From positions 1 to 10,353 of the forward strand of contig SLEW01000284.1 of assembly GCA_007124575.1 (NCBI GenBank): a stretch of DNA of 10,353 bases, in the 5' to 3' direction. A model generated the notes under the pieces. It had not been told where the DNA came from, searched no databases, and worked only from the letters and a program-made list of their open reading frames with translations. Every line of letters begins with the position of its first letter. Position 1 is the first letter of the stretch. Positions 7,259 through 10,353 of this stretch are shown here, piece after piece. The translations under genes and the position numbers were made by a program. Source of the DNA: Bacteroidales bacterium. GTDB lineage: Bacteria > Bacteroidota > Bacteroidia > Bacteroidales > UBA7960.

Positions 7259-8342
7259 TTAAGCAAATTCGATAAGGTATGCTTTTATGAATTCATCAAT
7301 ATCGCCGTCCATTACCTGGGTTACGTTGGAGGTTTCCACTCCGGTGCGGAGATCTTTTACCATTTTATAGGGATGAAAGACGTAGTTTCGGATTTGAGAG
7401 CCCCATTCGATTTTCTTTTTGCTGCTTTCCATGGCGTCGATTTTTTCTCTTTGCTTTCGAAGCTCCATTTCATACAGTTGGGATTTAAGCATGGTGAGTG
7501 CTTTCTCCCGGTTTTGGTTTTGCGAGCGGGTCTCCTGGCATTCCACTATCAGGCCTGAAGGCTCATGCCGAACTCTTACGGCGCTTTCCACCTTGTTCAC
7601 GTTCTGGCCGCCCGGTCCGCTTGAGCGGAAAGTATCCCATGAAAGGTCAGCGGGGTTAATCTCAATGTCGATATTATCATCAATGACAGGGTAGGCGTAA
7701 ACTGAGGCGAAGGAGGTGTGTCTTTTATGGTTGGCATCAAAGGGTGATAGCCTTACGAGCCGGTGAACGCCATTCTCTCCTTTCAGGTAGCCATAGGCAT
7801 GCTCTCCTTCAAATTCTATGGATGCACTTTTTATTCCGGCACCCTCGCCCTCCTGGATGTCCAGCACTTTTGTGTTGTATTTGTTGCGCTCTCCCCAGCG
7901 AAGGTACATGCGCATGAGCATCTCAGCCCAGTCCTGGCTTTCTGTTCCGCCAGCACCGGCATTTATTGTCACAATGGCATCAAGATGATCCTCTTCCTTG
8001 TTGAGCATCTTGCGAAACTCAAGCTTTTCCAGCTTTTTCAGTGCCTTGTTGTACTGTTCCTGTACCTCCTCTTCCGACGATTCACCCTCTTCAAAAAATT
8101 CCCGCAGCACTTTCAGGTCTTCAACCTGCTGGCATGTCTCTTCATACTCATCGATCCACTTTTTGATAAGGCTGATTTTTTTCAGCTTCACCTGGGCCTC
8201 CCTGGGGGTGTCCCAGAACTCGGGTGCTTCTGTTTCTTTCTGTAATTCTGCTACCTGGGATTTCTTGGCATCAATGTCAAAGAAACCTCCTTAAGGCATC
8301 AAGCCTCTGGTCTAAGTCTTTGATCTGATCCGCGTATATCAT
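7259..8342 (-). CDS. prfB: Peptide chain release factor 2, read through a programmed +1 frameshift
   Basis: RF2 recognises UAA and UGA stop codons in the ribosomal A site and triggers release of the finished protein. Translation starts at the ATG at 8342-8340 (MIYADQIKDLDQRLDALRRFL, 21 codons) and meets an in-frame TGA at 8279-8277 within CTTTGAC. The ribosome slips +1 on CTT, skips base 8279 and continues from 8278 to the TAA at 7259, giving about 360 residues (E. coli has 365). The stop-reading tripeptide SPF falls at about 199-201 and the catalytic GGQ in SSGPGGQNVNK at about 244-246, a constant offset of six from the E. coli positions as recalled. The N-terminal helical region fits the family. 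Low RF2 raises frameshifting, so the gene controls its own level. It lies 107 bases downstream of recX; no separate promoter is obvious. Confidence 0.96.
8276..8293 (-). promoter_or_regulatory. prfB: prfB programmed +1 frameshift signal
   Basis: On the minus strand the site has an internal Shine-Dalgarno-like TAAGGAGGT (8293-8285), then the slippery CTT (8282-8280), the TGA stop (8279-8277) and a C (8276). Three bases separate AGGAGG from CTT, as in the E. coli site. The 9-mer is fully complementary to the canonical anti-Shine-Dalgarno end of 16S rRNA. Confidence 0.95.
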
Positions 8343-8449
8343 GGCCTGGGGTTTTTTGTGAATAGCTTTGGCTGTTTGAAGTTTGGGGCCTGGCTACTTA
8401 ATTATTGTGTGTTATGTGGTAAAGGGGTTTTATTTTCTGTGTTTTGCCT

Positions 8450-8914
8450 TCATTCCTTTTTGTTGTTCATTATTTTTAGCCTGTGCCAGACCAGGGCGGG
8501 TTCATAGCCTTTCCGGATACAATGGGAGGCCGTTTTTGCTGTCACCTCATCGCTGCTTTTGCCCTGGAGCTCCTGCTTTTTTTTTGTGGCCAGCTGGTGA
8601 AGGGTATCCTCGTAGCTTTGGTCATCAATCACATCAAGCGCTGCCGGGATGTAATCTTCAGGAATGTTTTTTGCCAGCAGGGCGGCTTTGATCTTTACCT
8701 TTCCCCATTTGTTTTGCTGGAATTTGCTTCGCACAAACAGGGTTGCATAGCGTTTGTCGTCCAGGAAGCCCTCTTCGCGAAGGTTTTTCGTTACCTGTAC
8801 CATGCTCTCCCTGCCGGCACCAAGACGCCGGAGTTTGTCGTGCACCTCAGCGGTACAGCGTTCACGATAAGCGCAGAACTGTCTGGCTTTTTCTGTCAGT
8901 TCTTCAACGTTCAT
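8450..8914 (-). CDS. recX: Regulatory protein RecX
   Basis: A 154-residue cytoplasmic protein of the RecX family, which binds RecA and limits or reshapes its filaments during recombination and the SOS response. Family features are the all-helical make-up of repeated three-helix units, RCTAEVHDKLRRLG (19-32) and the signature GFLDDKRYATLFVRSKFQQNKWGK (49-72, quoted in part: GFLDDKRYA then FVRSKF). Length is normal for RecX. recA is not in the window. Only 15 bases separate the rng stop from the recX ATG, on the same strand, so the two are probably co-transcribed. No Shine-Dalgarno sequence precedes the start. No LexA-like box was seen, and the link to RecA is from the family, not from context. 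Confidence 0.9.
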   Translation of the reverse strand: MNVEELTEKARQFCAYRERCTAEVHDKLRRLGAGRESMVQVTKNLREEGFLDDKRYATLFVRSKFQQNKWGKVKIKAALLAKNIPEDYIPAALDVIDDQSYEDTLHQLATKKKQELQGKSSDEVTAKTASHCIRKGYEPALVWHRLKIMNNKKE

Positions 8915-8929
8915 GGGTTGACACGATCG

Positions 8930-10353
8930 TTAAAGTTTTATTTCGTCATCCAGTTTGTTAAAAAACCGGTATTCGAGGAAGTGGTAGGATGTAGAAGGAT
9001 ATACTTTAATCCACTTTTTGTATTTAAGGAACCATTTAACCCGCTTTGACGGACATCCTTTGGTCAGGTATGCATGAATGAAGGGATGGACTCTCAATGT
9101 AAGCTTGGGCTCCATTTGTTCCCTGATCAGGTACCGCAGGTTGCTTTCGATCTCATCCACCAGGATGATGCTGGGTTTGATTTTTCCGGAGCCACCGCAT
9201 GCGGGACATTTTTCAAGGATCTCCACATTGGTTTCGGTTCTGACCCGTTGCCGCGTGATCTGCACCAAACCAAACTTACTCGGGGGTAATACGTTATGTT
9301 TTGCCCGGTCCTTATCCATCTCTTCCTTCATCTTTTCGTACAGCTTACGGCGATTTGCCGCCTGTGCCATATCGATGAAATCCACGACGATAATGCCGCC
9401 CATGTCGCGCAACCTGAGCTGCCTGGCAATCTCGGATGCCGCCTCCAGATTCACGTCCAGGGCATTGGCTTCCTGGCTGTTGTCGGCACTGATCCTCTGC
9501 CCGCTGTTGACATCTATGACATGAAGCGCTTCGGTATGCTCGATCACCAGGTAAGCACCACTTTTTATGGACACAACCTTGCCAAACGATCCTTTGATCT
9601 GTTTGTCTATGCCATAGTGATCGAAAATCGGTGCTTTACCCTTGTAAAACTTCAGAATGTCAATTTTTTCCGGAGCGATGGTTTTGACATAATCACGCAA
9701 CTCCTCATAGACCTGTGAGTCATTAACGTGTATGCTGTTGAATGACTCATTGAGCAGGTCACGAAGCATGGCCGAAGACCTGTTCAGTTCTCCCATGATA
9801 ATGCGGGGAGGCTTGGCCGTGCTGAGTTTTTCGGCAATGCTGTACCACTTGCTCACCAGGTTGTTGAGATCAGCATCGAGGTCTGCAACCATCTTGCCTT
9901 CCGCTACCGTGCGGATGATTACACCGAAGTTTTTGGGTTTGATGCTCTGAACCAGGCGTTTGAGCCTGCTCTTCTCATCTGCATTCTGAATCTTTTGCGA
10001 TACCGAAATCCTGTCTGAAAAAGGCACGAGAACCAGATAGCGTCCTGCCAGCGATATCTCGCTGGTGATACGCGGACCTTTTGTTGAAATGGGTTCCTTT
10101 GCAATCTGTACAAGAATAGGCTGGTTGCTGTTAAGCACCTCGGTGATTTTTCCCGTCTTTTCAATCTCTTTCTCAAGATGAAACTTTTCCATGGGAAGCA
10201 CCTTGGTTTTTCCTGCCATGGCCAGCTTGGTATACTTGTTCAGGCTGTTGACCTGGCTGCCCAGGTCAAGATAGTGTAAAAAAGCATCCTTCTCATATCC
10301 TACATCTACAAAGGCAGCATTTAACCCGGAGATGATCTTTTTTATCTTCCCAA
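8930..10353 (-). CDS. rng: Ribonuclease G/E family endoribonuclease, 5' end cut by window edge
   Basis: This enzyme makes single-strand cuts in RNA, in E. coli maturing the 16S rRNA 5' end and degrading mRNA. The frame is open to the right edge, so the true start lies outside; the ATG at 10219 is internal, because upstream codons still encode S1-domain sequence (AAFVDVGYEKDAFLHYLDLG). After the S1 domain come the RNase H-like and DNase I-like regions. The two metal-binding aspartates are in HVIDVNSGQR (codon 9514-9512) and IIVVDFIDM (codon 9382-9380), followed by the Zn-link cysteines in CPACGGSG (codons 9208-9206 and 9199-9197). The visible part is 473 residues, so perhaps 40 are missing. 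The protein ends shortly after the small domain, without the long disordered tail of RNase E, which favours RNase G type. It is the first gene of a likely rng-recX unit. Confidence 0.94.
   Translation of the reverse strand, partial: GKIKKIISGLNAAFVDVGYEKDAFLHYLDLGSQVNSLNKYTKLAMAGKTKVLPMEKFHLEKEIEKTGKITEVLNSNQPILVQIAKEPISTKGPRITSEISLAGRYLVLVPFSDRISVSQKIQNADEKSRLKRLVQSIKPKNFGVIIRTVAEGKMVADLDADLNNLVSKWYSIAEKLSTAKPPRIIMGELNRSSAMLRDLLNESFNSIHVNDSQVYEELRDYVKTIAPEKIDILKFYKGKAPIFDHYGIDKQIKGSFGKVVSIKSGAYLVIEHTEALHVIDVNSGQRISADNSQEANALDVNLEAASEIARQLRLRDMGGIIVVDFIDMAQAANRRKLYEKMKEEMDKDRAKHNVLPPSKFGLVQITRQRVRTETNVEILEKCPACGGSGKIKPSIILVDEIESNLRYLIREQMEPKLTLRVHPFIHAYLTKGCPSKRVKWFLKYKKWIKVYPSTSYHFLEYRFFNKLDDEIKL

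Noticed and set aside
8277..8342. In-frame TGA near the start of prfB, which could mark a pseudogene or sequencing error.
   Set aside because: The stop lies in CTTTGAC with an SD three bases upstream, the classic RF2 frameshift signal, and the +1 frame continues into a full RF2 with SPF and GGQ.
8343..8449. Promoter, small gene or terminator in the gap between recX and prfB.
   Set aside because: No TAnnTTTG element, stable hairpin with T-run or plausible small open frame was seen in these 107 bases.

Overview
The window is chromosomal DNA from a member of the Bacteroidota. The evidence is that every visible start codon lacks a Shine-Dalgarno sequence and is preceded by A/T-rich leader, that the EF-G paralog, RNase G and RecX resemble forms from this phylum, and that the gene set is housekeeping. 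The exact genus cannot be read from the sequence. I see no transposase, integrase, CRISPR array, tRNA or rRNA.

Layout. A plus-strand gene, cut off at the left edge, encodes an EF-G-like translation factor (1-2093) whose GTPase motifs are partly degenerate. It converges on an AbgT-family membrane transporter on the minus strand (2538-4124). Between the two lies a 444-bp gene-free stretch. This holds a perfect bidirectional terminator stem, a 260-bp near-perfect palindrome and a 24-bp tandem array that ends five bases short of the transporter's stop codon. Next on the minus strand are a B12-dependent class II ribonucleotide reductase (nrdJ, 4322-6979) with its own terminator, then prfB (release factor 2, 7259-8342), recX (8450-8914) and an RNase G family gene (rng, 8930 to beyond the right edge). 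Transcription on this strand runs rng, recX, prfB, nrdJ, abgT. The rng-recX pair is very tightly spaced and is probably one operon.

How the genes relate. Most are information-processing genes: an elongation factor paralog, peptide chain release, RNA processing, recombination control and dNTP supply. They do not form a single pathway. No new multi-gene system is evident.

The points most worth attention are: (i) the EF-G paralog, which lacks the catalytic histidine of the DTPGH motif and has an altered NKxD motif; (ii) prfB, which is read through an in-frame TGA by a programmed +1 frameshift, with a perfect 9-nt anti-SD complement although no start in the window has a Shine-Dalgarno sequence; (iii) the palindromic and tandem-repeat element at 2169-2532; (iv) paired 9-bp palindromes and nested inverted repeats upstream of nrdJ.
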